The position numbers and the translations under genes were made by a program. The notes below the pieces were generated by a model that was not told where the DNA came from, did no database searches, and worked only from the letters and a program-made list of their open reading frames with translations. A DNA stretch of 38,190 nucleotides from positions 1 through 38,190 of IMG/VR virus record IMGVR_UViG_3300019761_000003. The stretch is one strand, 5' to 3'. The stretch comes from a virus. Each line of letters starts with the position of its first letter. Positions within the stretch are counted from its first letter, which is position 1. Of this stretch, positions 30,453 through 38,190 are shown one piece after another.

Positions 30453-30886
30453 TGGAACTAAGTTTAGCTTTAAGAAAAGGTTATTATAATGCTTTGAATG
30501 GCAATGTAAAATACAATGATAGATTTGTACCTATATATGATGCTTATGCCATACCAGAAGATATAGAATATCCATATATATTGCTAAGCTCACAAACGGA
30601 GGCGCAAAGAATAATTAAGAAATGTAAGATTTTCAATGTAACTTTGTTAGTAGATGTAGTTACAGGTAATATAAATCCTATAGGGAGAGAGCAAAGTGAA
30701 ATTATAAATGAAAAAATAGATAACATTATAAATCCTGATACATTTACGGATTTAGACTTATCTACTTACGGTTATACTATTGGAAATACTTATAGAGGAA
30801 GTAGTTTTGACATTACAGATAAAAATAAAAATATATATGTGTTTAGAAAATTAACACGTTACAATCATATAATCTCTAAAAATTAA
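30452..30886 (+). CDS. Tail completion / terminator protein, DUF3168-like
   Basis: A 144-residue protein in the position of the tail terminator. The start LALRKGYYNALNG and middle PYILLSSQTEAQRIIKK with VTLLVDVVTG resemble DUF3168/gpU-like terminators that cap the tail tube. It sits between the gp10-like gene and the tail tube gene, as in most siphoviruses. Confidence 0.75.
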   Translation: MELSLALRKGYYNALNGNVKYNDRFVPIYDAYAIPEDIEYPYILLSSQTEAQRIIKKCKIFNVTLLVDVVTGNINPIGREQSEIINEKIDNIINPDTFTDLDLSTYGYTIGNTYRGSSFDITDKNKNIYVFRKLTRYNHIISKN

Positions 30887-30891
30887 ATAAA

Positions 30892-31326
30892 ATGGCAGAA
30901 ATTAAATCTAAAGACATTGGTCTTTATTACAATTCAGGGACAACAGAAGTACCTGTATGGAAGTTAATTGCTTGTTCAACATCTGATGGGTTTAGTGGAT
31001 CAACAGATGCAGTAACAGTAAGCAATAAATGTGAGGATGGTTGGGTAAAGAGTTTACCTGGGGATAAAAGTTGGTCGTTTTCCAACTCTAGTTATGCACA
31101 AAAAACACCAACTGCAAGTCAATATTCTTATGAAGAGGTATTTGAATTGTGGGTAAATGATACGGTGGGGCAATGGAAACTAGAAAGCATAAATGCTGAT
31201 GAATACCTAAGAATAGGTGAAGGTTGGATAAGCGATTTAGGTGAAAGTGCAGAAAGTGGTGATTACTTAACATTTGACATAACCATAACTGGAAATGGTG
31301 CTGTTTCTAATTCAATAGGAACGTAA
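30892..31326 (+). CDS. Major tail tube protein
   Basis: A 144-residue protein like TP901-1/lambda-type tail tube subunits: KSKDIGLYYNSG, LIACSTSDGFSGSTDAVTVSNK, and the closing strand LTFDITITGNGAVS. Hexameric rings of it build the tail. It is preceded by the terminator gene and followed by the chaperone pair, fitting position. No Ig domain is attached. Confidence 0.88.
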   Translation: MAEIKSKDIGLYYNSGTTEVPVWKLIACSTSDGFSGSTDAVTVSNKCEDGWVKSLPGDKSWSFSNSSYAQKTPTASQYSYEEVFELWVNDTVGQWKLESINADEYLRIGEGWISDLGESAESGDYLTFDITITGNGAVSNSIGT

Positions 31327-31365
31327 AAAATGAGGATTTTAAAAACTATAAAATAAGCGGGAATT

Positions 31366-31740
31366 TTGAGCAAAATTGTAAGATTAAAGATAGGAGAAAA
31401 AAATGTGGTGTTAAATTTTAATATGATATTTGGAGAGCAAATAGTAAAAATGTTAAAATTAGAAAACCCACAGCCTGAAATTATATTAAATGCTTTATTA
31501 GAACTTAATAATAAGAGTAGTTTTTTAATGTACAAGACTATTATTTATTGTGGAATTTTAGGCAATGATTATATTACAGGAATTGAAGAGAGTGTTACAC
31601 AAGAGGAAGTGGCTAGTCTTATACTAGAATGTAATGCAGAACAATTGAATGAGGTGTTTACAACTTTATCTAAAGAGTTGGGATTTAATTTAAATGTTGA
31701 AATTGAGGATGGAAATGGCAATGTTGAAAAAAAAAATTAA
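31366..31740 (+). CDS. Tail assembly chaperone (gpG-like)
   Basis: A 124-residue acidic, helical protein from TTG 31366, in the place of lambda gpG between tail tube and tape measure. The end of the frame runs into ten A residues at 31727-31736 before TAA at 31738. A -1 shift there would continue into the downstream frame to make a longer gpGT-like product that binds the tape measure during tail assembly. The TTG start is chosen because no ATG lies near; the tiny frame at 31330 is not in phase. Confidence 0.8.
   Translation: MSKIVRLKIGEKNVVLNFNMIFGEQIVKMLKLENPQPEIILNALLELNNKSSFLMYKTIIYCGILGNDYITGIEESVTQEEVASLILECNAEQLNEVFTTLSKELGFNLNVEIEDGNGNVEKKN
31727..31736 (+). promoter_or_regulatory. 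Programmed -1 frameshift site
   Basis: A run of ten A residues contains the slippery form A AAA AAA in the frame of the chaperone gene (31728-31734). Shifting back one base gives K-L-T-Y-D-E-I-L and joins the downstream frame, predicting a fused protein of 223 residues. In the new frame the only upstream stop (TGA 31725-31727) is just before the run, as expected for a real frameshift region. Confidence 0.75.
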
Positions 31741-32036
31741 CATATGACGAGATTTTAACTTTGGCTTTTGGAGAAATAGGACTCCTTCCAGATGATTTCT
31801 ATCGAATGAGTTGGAGGGAGTTTTTTTTAACAGTAAAAGGATATGACAATAAAAAATGGAAAGAATGGGAGCATACGAGATTGATAAGCTATACAATAGC
31901 TTCTACTAAAAGAACAAAAAAAAGATTACCATCTATGCGAAAATGGATGCCATTACCAACAGATAAAAGTACAGATAGAACATTTGATGAAGATAAAATG
32001 AATGCTGTATTTGAAGCACTAAAAAATAAAAAATAA
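31734..32036 (+). CDS. Tail assembly chaperone, T-like part made by -1 frameshift
   Basis: This 100-codon frame has no good start of its own (TTG at 31761 is the first) but is open from the A10 run. The residues right after the run, TYDEILTLAFGEIGLLPDDF followed by YRMSWREF, are typical of the downstream part of gpGT-like chaperones. It therefore is translated as a fusion with the 31366 gene. It ends one base into the tape measure start. The part after it is basic (KRTKKRLPSMRKWMPLP). Confidence 0.75.
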   Translation, partial: KLTYDEILTLAFGEIGLLPDDFYRMSWREFFLTVKGYDNKKWKEWEHTRLISYTIASTKRTKKRLPSMRKWMPLPTDKSTDRTFDEDKMNAVFEALKNKK

Positions 32037-34165
32037 TGCAAGAAGATTTTAAAGTTTCAATAACTGGTGATATTTCAGGATTAAAAAAAGCCGTTGATGG
32101 TGCTGAAAAAGAATTATCAGACTTTGCTACAAAAAGCAAGGCTTTAAAGACTGCTATTGCTGAAAATACAGCAATTACAAGAGGGTATGATAAAGCTATT
32201 GAAGATTTAAAAAGAGCATTCAAAAGCGGTAAAATTACGCAAGGAGAATTTAAAGAAAGTTTAAATAGATTAAAGCGTGATGAAAAAGAAACTGCTATTG
32301 AAACTAAGAAATTAAAGCTAGAGTTAATAAATTTAAATAGGGCACAAGCAGGATTGCCTAAAGTAGCCCCTAAAGTTGGTAAGGGATTAAATACTATAAA
32401 GAAAGGTGCTGCAAATGCCACACCTACTATGATAGAATTTAGTAGGGTAATACAAGATGCTCCTTATGGAATCCAAGGGGTTGCTAACAATATTACTCAA
32501 TTAGTGACTAACTTTGGGTACTTGCAAAAAAGTGCTGGAGGTTCAAAAGCTGCTATAAAAGGTCTTTTAGCTTCACTTGCTGGGCCAACAGGGATTATCG
32601 TTGGTATTTCATTGGTAACATCTTTATTAGTTCAGTATGGGGATGAATTAGTAAATATTGGTAATGAGAGTGTAAAAACTGCAAAAAAGCAAGAGCAATT
32701 AGCCAAAGTACTTGAATCGACAGGTTCTGTATTAAATGCACAAATAGGAGCATTAGACGCTCAAATTGAACTATTAAAATTACAAAAAATACCGACAAAA
32801 GAGTTATTAGATGAAAAGTTAAAGATATTAAAAGTTTCATTACAAACAACGGTACAAGAACGTGCTGCATTAGAGAATCAAATAGATGCCTTAACTGTTT
32901 CAGGAAAACAATTATCTCTTTCTGAAAAGATATTTAATTTAGCTGCTAAATTGAGAGGATTACCTCCAGTAAGGGTTGCTGGATTAGATGCTGATGAAAT
33001 AATACAATTAAATGAATTAAAAGCCAAATCTAAAGATTTAGAAAGAACTATAGCTGAAATTTCTAAAGCAATTGGAGAAATAGAAAATCCAACAGTTTTT
33101 GACCCTGAAAAAAACAAAGAAGTATTTAAAAAATCTGAAAGTGCTACAGTAAAATATTTTGAAAATTTAATAAAAATAACTGACGGAGCAGAGCAAAAAT
33201 TATATAAAGAAAGATTAAAATCATTCCTAAAATTATCTGAATCTGAAAAGAAAGAAAGAGATAAAAAAGTAGAATCTTTAATAAAAGCAGAAGAAAACAT
33301 AAATGAAGAATTAAGAAAATCAGCAGAAAAAAGAAGTAAACAAACACAAGAACAATATGCAAAAGACCAAGAGATACTTAATAAATATTTAGATGAAAAA
33401 ATACAATCTGAAATAGATGCAGAAGATAGAAAAATAAGTCAGTTAGCGTCTATTTTAAAAGATATAGATATACCTCCTAGTTTGTTTGGGCAATTAACAA
33501 GTTTATCTATTAGTGAATTAGACGAATTACAGAATAAATTAAATGAAACAAAAATAGTTGCGGATATATTCACTAATGCCGTTGGTTCAGGATTTAATGC
33601 TTTATCAAATCAAATAGTAAATAGTTTAGAAACAGGGAATGCCGTTATAGACGCAATAGTTCAAAGTTTAGTGTCTAGCTTAGCTCAAATAGCTAGTGCT
33701 CTTATAACACAAGCAATCACTGAAAAATTATTAACAGCTCAAGTAATAGCGACAAATACAGCTAAATCAAATGCAAATGCTGTTACAATTGCTACAAGTG
33801 CTGCCGCCGCTCTTGGACCAGCAGGGATTGTTGCATTACCAGGTTTGATAGCTTCTCAATTAGCATTAGTAAATAGCACAATGGGTGCTATAGCTGCCGC
33901 TGGGTCTTTTGCAACAGGAGGTATAGTTCAAGGAGGTTCATTTGTAGGAGATAAAGTACCTGCATTTGTAAATAGTGGTGAGATGATATTGAATACAAGA
34001 CAACAAAGTAATTTATTCAGCATATTAGATGGAAATTTAAGAAAATTAGGAGGTAATAATAAAATAGAACCAATAGAAGTGGTTGGTGAATTAAGAGGTC
34101 AAACTATTTTATTAGCTAATAAGAGAGCGGAAAAAACGAACACAAGATTTTACGGACGTTATTAA
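32036..34165 (+). CDS. Tail tape measure protein
   Basis: A 709-residue protein, the second longest in the window reading frames. N-terminal 100 residues are charged helices (DISGLKKAVDGAEKELSDFATK), then hydrophobic stretches near residues 180-205 and 590-625 (ALGPAGIVALPGLIASQLAL), long coiled coils at 380-480, and a C-terminal FATGGIVQGGSFVGDKVPAF with SGEMILNTRQQ, typical of tape measures. It sets tail length (709 residues would suggest roughly 100 nm at 0.15 nm per residue). No lysozyme or peptidase domain is evident. Confidence 0.88.
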   Translation: MQEDFKVSITGDISGLKKAVDGAEKELSDFATKSKALKTAIAENTAITRGYDKAIEDLKRAFKSGKITQGEFKESLNRLKRDEKETAIETKKLKLELINLNRAQAGLPKVAPKVGKGLNTIKKGAANATPTMIEFSRVIQDAPYGIQGVANNITQLVTNFGYLQKSAGGSKAAIKGLLASLAGPTGIIVGISLVTSLLVQYGDELVNIGNESVKTAKKQEQLAKVLESTGSVLNAQIGALDAQIELLKLQKIPTKELLDEKLKILKVSLQTTVQERAALENQIDALTVSGKQLSLSEKIFNLAAKLRGLPPVRVAGLDADEIIQLNELKAKSKDLERTIAEISKAIGEIENPTVFDPEKNKEVFKKSESATVKYFENLIKITDGAEQKLYKERLKSFLKLSESEKKERDKKVESLIKAEENINEELRKSAEKRSKQTQEQYAKDQEILNKYLDEKIQSEIDAEDRKISQLASILKDIDIPPSLFGQLTSLSISELDELQNKLNETKIVADIFTNAVGSGFNALSNQIVNSLETGNAVIDAIVQSLVSSLAQIASALITQAITEKLLTAQVIATNTAKSNANAVTIATSAAAALGPAGIVALPGLIASQLALVNSTMGAIAAAGSFATGGIVQGGSFVGDKVPAFVNSGEMILNTRQQSNLFSILDGNLRKLGGNNKIEPIEVVGELRGQTILLANKRAEKTNTRFYGRY

Positions 34166-34168
34166 AAT

Positions 34169-36889
34169 ATGGCTTATTCAACAAAATATTATCATAATTA
34201 CTGTGATAGCAATAATCTAAGTTGTAAAATTGAAATATTACAACGAGATTATGTTGGGGTAACAACAGAAGTAGAGGGGCAAGATATACCTATAATTATA
34301 GATTATGAAAGTAGTGAAGATTTTAAATTTAGTCCTATTAGACCAAGTTCAGCAGAAGTATTAATGACTTTTGGCACTGGAAATGATGTGGATTTTGAAG
34401 AGTTTTGGACTGCTGATGAAAGAGAATTTCAAGTAAAACATTATATTGATAGCAATTTAGATTGGATAGGTTTTGTTATTCCAAATGGATTCTCTTATGA
34501 GTTAAGAGGGGGTAAATATTATGCAGCTATACAAGCTAGTGATGGATTGAGTACTTTAAAGTCGATTGATTTTAAAGATGATATTACAGGATTACCTTAT
34601 GGAACTCAAGATTTAGATTATAACAATGGATTTGAATATCCTTTTATACTTATAGCTACTGAAATTCTAAGAAAATTAGATTTAAATATAAGTGTATGGT
34701 CTTGCATAGATAGTTATGAAAAATCTATGACTAAAACAGGAGACACAAGAGAATCTGATCCCTTAGCAACTTCATATGTAAATGTAAAGACATATATTAA
34801 TGACACAAATAGAAGAGATATACCTTATTGGAAAGATGTAGGTGAGGTATGGGATAGTGAAGAAGTATTAGTGAATTTATGTAGAATATTCGGAGCTAAA
34901 GTATATCAAGAAAAAGGTGTATGGAAAATAAAAAGTATAAATGCAGATATAGACTATGGAAGTGGAGATACTCAAAGATATTGGCATAAATATAACACAT
35001 TAGCTGTTTATTTAGGTAGAGAACCCATTAATAGTATTCAGAATATTACTTGTGATACAATGATTGGGAATGACCATACAATGGCAATGGGTGATGTTTA
35101 TAAGGCATTTAGAATGAATTATGAATATCAATTTGTAAGAGATGGAGATAGCCCAGTAAATTTGTTACAAAATGGTAATTTTTATGATTTTGATAACATA
35201 TATACTTATAGTGCACCTAACTATTGGAGTAGATATGGTATTCTACCTTATTGGAAGCCACCTAAATTAAAAAGTGTAGATGTAGATGAGATTGGAGTTC
35301 CATTTAATAAAGCTATACAATTTGGAATACAAGAACCTGCATTAGATGATGATAGTACATCACAAACAGCTAGATATGGTAATGGATTATTATACAAAGA
35401 ATTGATACCTGTTAATAAAGGTGATAAAATAACATTTAGCCATTGGGATAAATTAAAACCATCTAGAGATGATGATGAGGTAGGTTATTTATGTTTATTT
35501 AGAATTACTTTGGAGATACCAGCTACAGACGAAAATCCTAGTAGAACTCTTTATTTAGGAAATGGAAACACAGCAGAAAATGGTGTAAAAGATTATCAAT
35601 GGAGTGAGGAGGAATGTTTTTTCTTGAATACATTTAACTTTATCGACTATGATTATAGTGGTTTTGAAAAATATGAATATAAGTGGAGGAAATATTTAAT
35701 TGAATTAGAGATACCTGAAAATGCTAATTTAACATTTATGATAAAAGGGTTAACAGCAACAACTGGAAGCTGGGATAACAAAAGTTACAAACCTTTATTA
35801 ACATATGTTGGCACTTCAGGATATAACACTAAACTAACAAGGAGTAGAGGTAAAGTAATAAAAGGTAATTGGATAGATAAAGGAGGTTATATTCCAAGAT
35901 TACAAATAGGAAATGTATCTTTAGGAGTTATACCTAGTACAAGCGAAGTTGCTAAAACTCAAGACTATATATATACTAATGAGAATCCTTATTATTCATA
36001 TGTGCCTGACCCTATAACTATATATAATGGAGATATTCAAGATGTTAGACATTTATCTAATATTATAGTTCCATCAAATATAAGTGGGCAAAAGAATTTT
36101 TGGAATACTATTGATGATAAATATGAGAATAGTAGTTTAGGATTACTTACGGTAAAAAGTATTATGAATCAATATTATAAACCTTTTAGAATTTTTGAGG
36201 GTACAATAAAAGGTGTTAATTTAAATTTTAGTGATGTATATACCTTTGATATATTACCAGGTAAAAGGTTTATAATGCAACGAGGCAAATTCAATAAAAA
36301 GAAAAATTATGTAGAAAGTGCTACTTTAATGGAATTACTTACAGATGTATTACCAAATGGAGGTACTGAGGGAGGCAATAACACTGACCCTAATTGGCAA
36401 CCTACTGGAAATACAAGATGTAGAAAGGCTGGATTCCTTAATTCTGGATTTGTTGAATATGAAGAACAAGATGTAAATTCTAATAGTGAATCTTATGAGC
36501 AGACTAGATGGCAATTAGCTGGATATGATGATACAGCTTGTCCGCTGGGAGAACCAGATGGTTTTTACTGGGGAGCGAAACCATTAGATTATAATACAAG
36601 TTTAGGTGGGTTTCAAAGTTATCCTATAATAGCATATAATACAGCCGAATTTCCTAATACGGTAGTAGTTGAATATGATAATGCAGGTGATTTGGCATTA
36701 TACTTTATTCATTTGGATGCTTTAGGAGTTGTTGAAGAAATTACAACATCGGTACAAGGGAATATAATTTCTGATTGGCAATATTTGGATGATGTTACTT
36801 ATAATGGTTATCTTTACAATGTTTTAAGAACAAATTATACCTTAGCTGATTTTACAGAGTTAGAAGTACGATTTAAATTTAATAGTTAA
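34169..36889 (+). CDS. Large tail tip / baseplate protein
   Basis: A 906-residue protein directly after the tape measure. Its start (CKIEILQRDYVGVTTEVEG, then FSPIRPSSAEVLMTFGTG) looks like the N-terminal Dit/Tal-like part of Bacteroidetes phage tail-tip proteins. The middle part is aspartate- and tyrosine-rich and strand-rich, as in carbohydrate-binding baseplate modules, and the C-terminal 150 residues contain a repeat-like module with CRKAGFLNSGFVEYEEQD and GEPDGFYWG. It probably links tube, tape measure and fibre. The exact family is not named. Confidence 0.7.
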   Translation: MAYSTKYYHNYCDSNNLSCKIEILQRDYVGVTTEVEGQDIPIIIDYESSEDFKFSPIRPSSAEVLMTFGTGNDVDFEEFWTADEREFQVKHYIDSNLDWIGFVIPNGFSYELRGGKYYAAIQASDGLSTLKSIDFKDDITGLPYGTQDLDYNNGFEYPFILIATEILRKLDLNISVWSCIDSYEKSMTKTGDTRESDPLATSYVNVKTYINDTNRRDIPYWKDVGEVWDSEEVLVNLCRIFGAKVYQEKGVWKIKSINADIDYGSGDTQRYWHKYNTLAVYLGREPINSIQNITCDTMIGNDHTMAMGDVYKAFRMNYEYQFVRDGDSPVNLLQNGNFYDFDNIYTYSAPNYWSRYGILPYWKPPKLKSVDVDEIGVPFNKAIQFGIQEPALDDDSTSQTARYGNGLLYKELIPVNKGDKITFSHWDKLKPSRDDDEVGYLCLFRITLEIPATDENPSRTLYLGNGNTAENGVKDYQWSEEECFFLNTFNFIDYDYSGFEKYEYKWRKYLIELEIPENANLTFMIKGLTATTGSWDNKSYKPLLTYVGTSGYNTKLTRSRGKVIKGNWIDKGGYIPRLQIGNVSLGVIPSTSEVAKTQDYIYTNENPYYSYVPDPITIYNGDIQDVRHLSNIIVPSNISGQKNFWNTIDDKYENSSLGLLTVKSIMNQYYKPFRIFEGTIKGVNLNFSDVYTFDILPGKRFIMQRGKFNKKKNYVESATLMELLTDVLPNGGTEGGNNTDPNWQPTGNTRCRKAGFLNSGFVEYEEQDVNSNSESYEQTRWQLAGYDDTACPLGEPDGFYWGAKPLDYNTSLGGFQSYPIIAYNTAEFPNTVVVEYDNAGDLALYFIHLDALGVVEEITTSVQGNIISDWQYLDDVTYNGYLYNVLRTNYTLADFTELEVRFKFNS

Positions 36890-36894
36890 AAAAT

Positions 36895-38190
36895 ATGCCA
36901 GACACAATAATATCTCAATTTGATAGAGCTTTTAATGAACCTATAGAGACCAATAGACAGGTTAACTTTATTAGTGATAGGGATGCAATACCTACTAATA
37001 GAAGATGGGAGGGTATGAAGGTTTATGTTATAAGTGAGGGAAAAGATTATCAATTGATAGGTGGTATTGATAATTTAAATTGGAGTGCATCTTCTGAATT
37101 TGTAGATTCTGAATATACTAAAAATGGAGGATATGAAGGAACTGCACAAGATATAGTTGATTTAATAGACCAAAATACAGGGGAAATAACTAAAGTAATA
37201 GTTACCAATGTTGGAAATTTAAATTATCACGTAATAGCAGATCCGGGGGAAGTAAATGGAGAATATTATTATGCCACTCCTACAACGGTAACTTTAAATA
37301 ATGGAGATGCAACGCATCCTAGAATAGATGTAATATATTTAGATACAGATGGGCTTATAGGGGTTGTAGAAGGAACACCAGCAGCATCCCCATCTAAGCC
37401 TACACTATTATATACACAGAGTGAATTAACATTTATAACCGTTCCTGCAACAGCTACAACAGACCCTACTGTAACAAATGAATTAGCTTACGATGAAGAT
37501 TTAGGCACGGCAGGTGGTGAATTTGATATTACAGGGATAAACATAGGTGCAATAGATACATCTAGCACAGCTGTAGCCTTTAGCGGAACAAAATCTATAT
37601 ATTATAGCGGTTCAGGTTCTTTTATAGCATATTTTAGAAATGATGTTGCTTTTGATGTATCTGATGTTACTAATTTCTATTTTAGAATATATGTAACAGA
37701 AGTTCAGACAACCAAGCACGGAATGTACTTTAGACTAGAAGATGCTAGTAATGTTGGTAATGGTCGTTATATATTAGTAAAGGATGGCAAATACGGATTC
37801 AATAGAAATACGTTAAATGAATGGCAAGTTATATCTATACCAATTGAAGATTTTAGACTAACAACAAGCAGTATAAAAGGGTTCAGTATGTTGCCTTACA
37901 ATAGTGCTAGATTGAAATGCTACATAGATACTATCAATTTTCAGTTTAACGATGCACAACCTCCAGCACCAGTAAATCCAATAAGATTAACAGAGTTATT
38001 AGACACTCCAAGCACATATAGTGGTCAAGGAGGTAAGGCTGTAACTGTAAAAATTGACGAAACAGGAGTTGAGTTTAGCACACCTGCTGGTGGAGGCGAT
38101 ATGTTGGCAAGTGTTTATGACCCTACAAATGTAAATGATGACGCTTTTGATATGGATAATATGGTTGAAGGAACAACCAATAAAATATTA
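36895..38190 (+). CDS. Tail fibre / receptor-binding protein, N-terminal part
   Basis: This frame starts at ATG 36895, six bases after the tail tip stop, and runs off the window end; it continues at base 1 because 38068-38190 equals 1-123 in the same frame. The full protein has 645 residues. Early parts (INFISDRDAIPTNRRWEG-like stretch near residue 25) are typical of fibre N-termini that attach to the tail; residues about 200-350 resemble a strand-rich carbohydrate-binding domain (SGSGSFIAYFRNDVAFDVSD), followed by LTELLDTPSTYSGQGGKAVT, a linker found before fibre shafts. The shaft is coded at 1-765. Confidence 0.85.
   Translation, partial: MPDTIISQFDRAFNEPIETNRQVNFISDRDAIPTNRRWEGMKVYVISEGKDYQLIGGIDNLNWSASSEFVDSEYTKNGGYEGTAQDIVDLIDQNTGEITKVIVTNVGNLNYHVIADPGEVNGEYYYATPTTVTLNNGDATHPRIDVIYLDTDGLIGVVEGTPAASPSKPTLLYTQSELTFITVPATATTDPTVTNELAYDEDLGTAGGEFDITGINIGAIDTSSTAVAFSGTKSIYYSGSGSFIAYFRNDVAFDVSDVTNFYFRIYVTEVQTTKHGMYFRLEDASNVGNGRYILVKDGKYGFNRNTLNEWQVISIPIEDFRLTTSSIKGFSMLPYNSARLKCYIDTINFQFNDAQPPAPVNPIRLTELLDTPSTYSGQGGKAVTVKIDETGVEFSTPAGGGDMLASVYDPTNVNDDAFDMDNMVEGTTNKIL
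38068..38190. repeat. Direct terminal repeat, right copy
   Basis: Exact copy of 1-123. See the left copy for interpretation. Confidence 0.95.

Noticed and set aside
31330-31356. Short ORF before the tail chaperone gene
   Set aside because: Only eight codons (MRILKTIK); at most a leader affecting translation of the TTG-started chaperone.

Overview
The window looks like one complete tailed-phage genome of about 38.07 kb, cut open inside a tail-fibre gene: bases 1-123 are repeated exactly at 38068-38190, so the contig closes into a circle. Every convincing gene is on the + strand. The DNA is AT-rich, Shine-Dalgarno sites are mostly absent, starts follow A/T-rich leaders, and several intergenic regions carry the Bacteroidetes promoter pattern (TTG, about 20 bases, TAnnTTTG). 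Together with the BT4734/VirE-type primase this points to a flavobacterium-like (Bacteroidota) host. The virion is a long-tailed siphovirus of HK97 type. No integrase, repressor, DNA polymerase, RNA polymerase or tRNA gene was seen, so a virulent life style relying on host polymerases is likely, but this is inference.

Layout. 36895-38190 plus 1-765: tail fibre; 768-2056: two further tail-tip or fibre-associated proteins. 2046-3933: an outer-membrane beta-barrel protein, a holin-like protein, a coiled-coil membrane protein, an M15 peptidase endolysin, a terminator, then a single-gene (u-type) spanin candidate. 3930-4799: a metallophosphoesterase interrupted by an in-frame TAG. 4857-5738: a promoter and small early genes. 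5734-14327: an accessory array of 16 integron-like attC sites. 14377-20723: early/replication genes (SSB-like protein, primase-helicase, SF2 helicase fused to a VRR-NUC nuclease) with a possible origin at 15899-16015. 20777-36889: terminase, portal, MuF, a methyltransferase and a DUF616-type glycosyltransferase, prohead protease, capsid, terminator, connectors, tail tube, frameshifted tail chaperones, tape measure and tail tip.

The most unusual part is 5734-14327. Fifteen gene segments begin with GTTRRRY and end with the reverse complement of that same heptamer (usually 8-10 matching bases, different for each segment), exactly as integron gene cassettes do. A sixteenth segment has lost its left boundary. 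Between segments lie attC-like inverted repeats whose arms pair over 15-23 bp. Seven ORFs start inside an attC loop and run in frame through the recombination point; two complete genes, one a cytosine methyltransferase, lie wholly inside attC loops. No integron integrase is present, so this would be a CALIN (cluster of attC sites lacking an integrase) carried by a phage. Its recognisable cargo is four DNA methyltransferases and an RNA ligase, which suggests evasion or repair of host restriction and RNA-cleaving defences.
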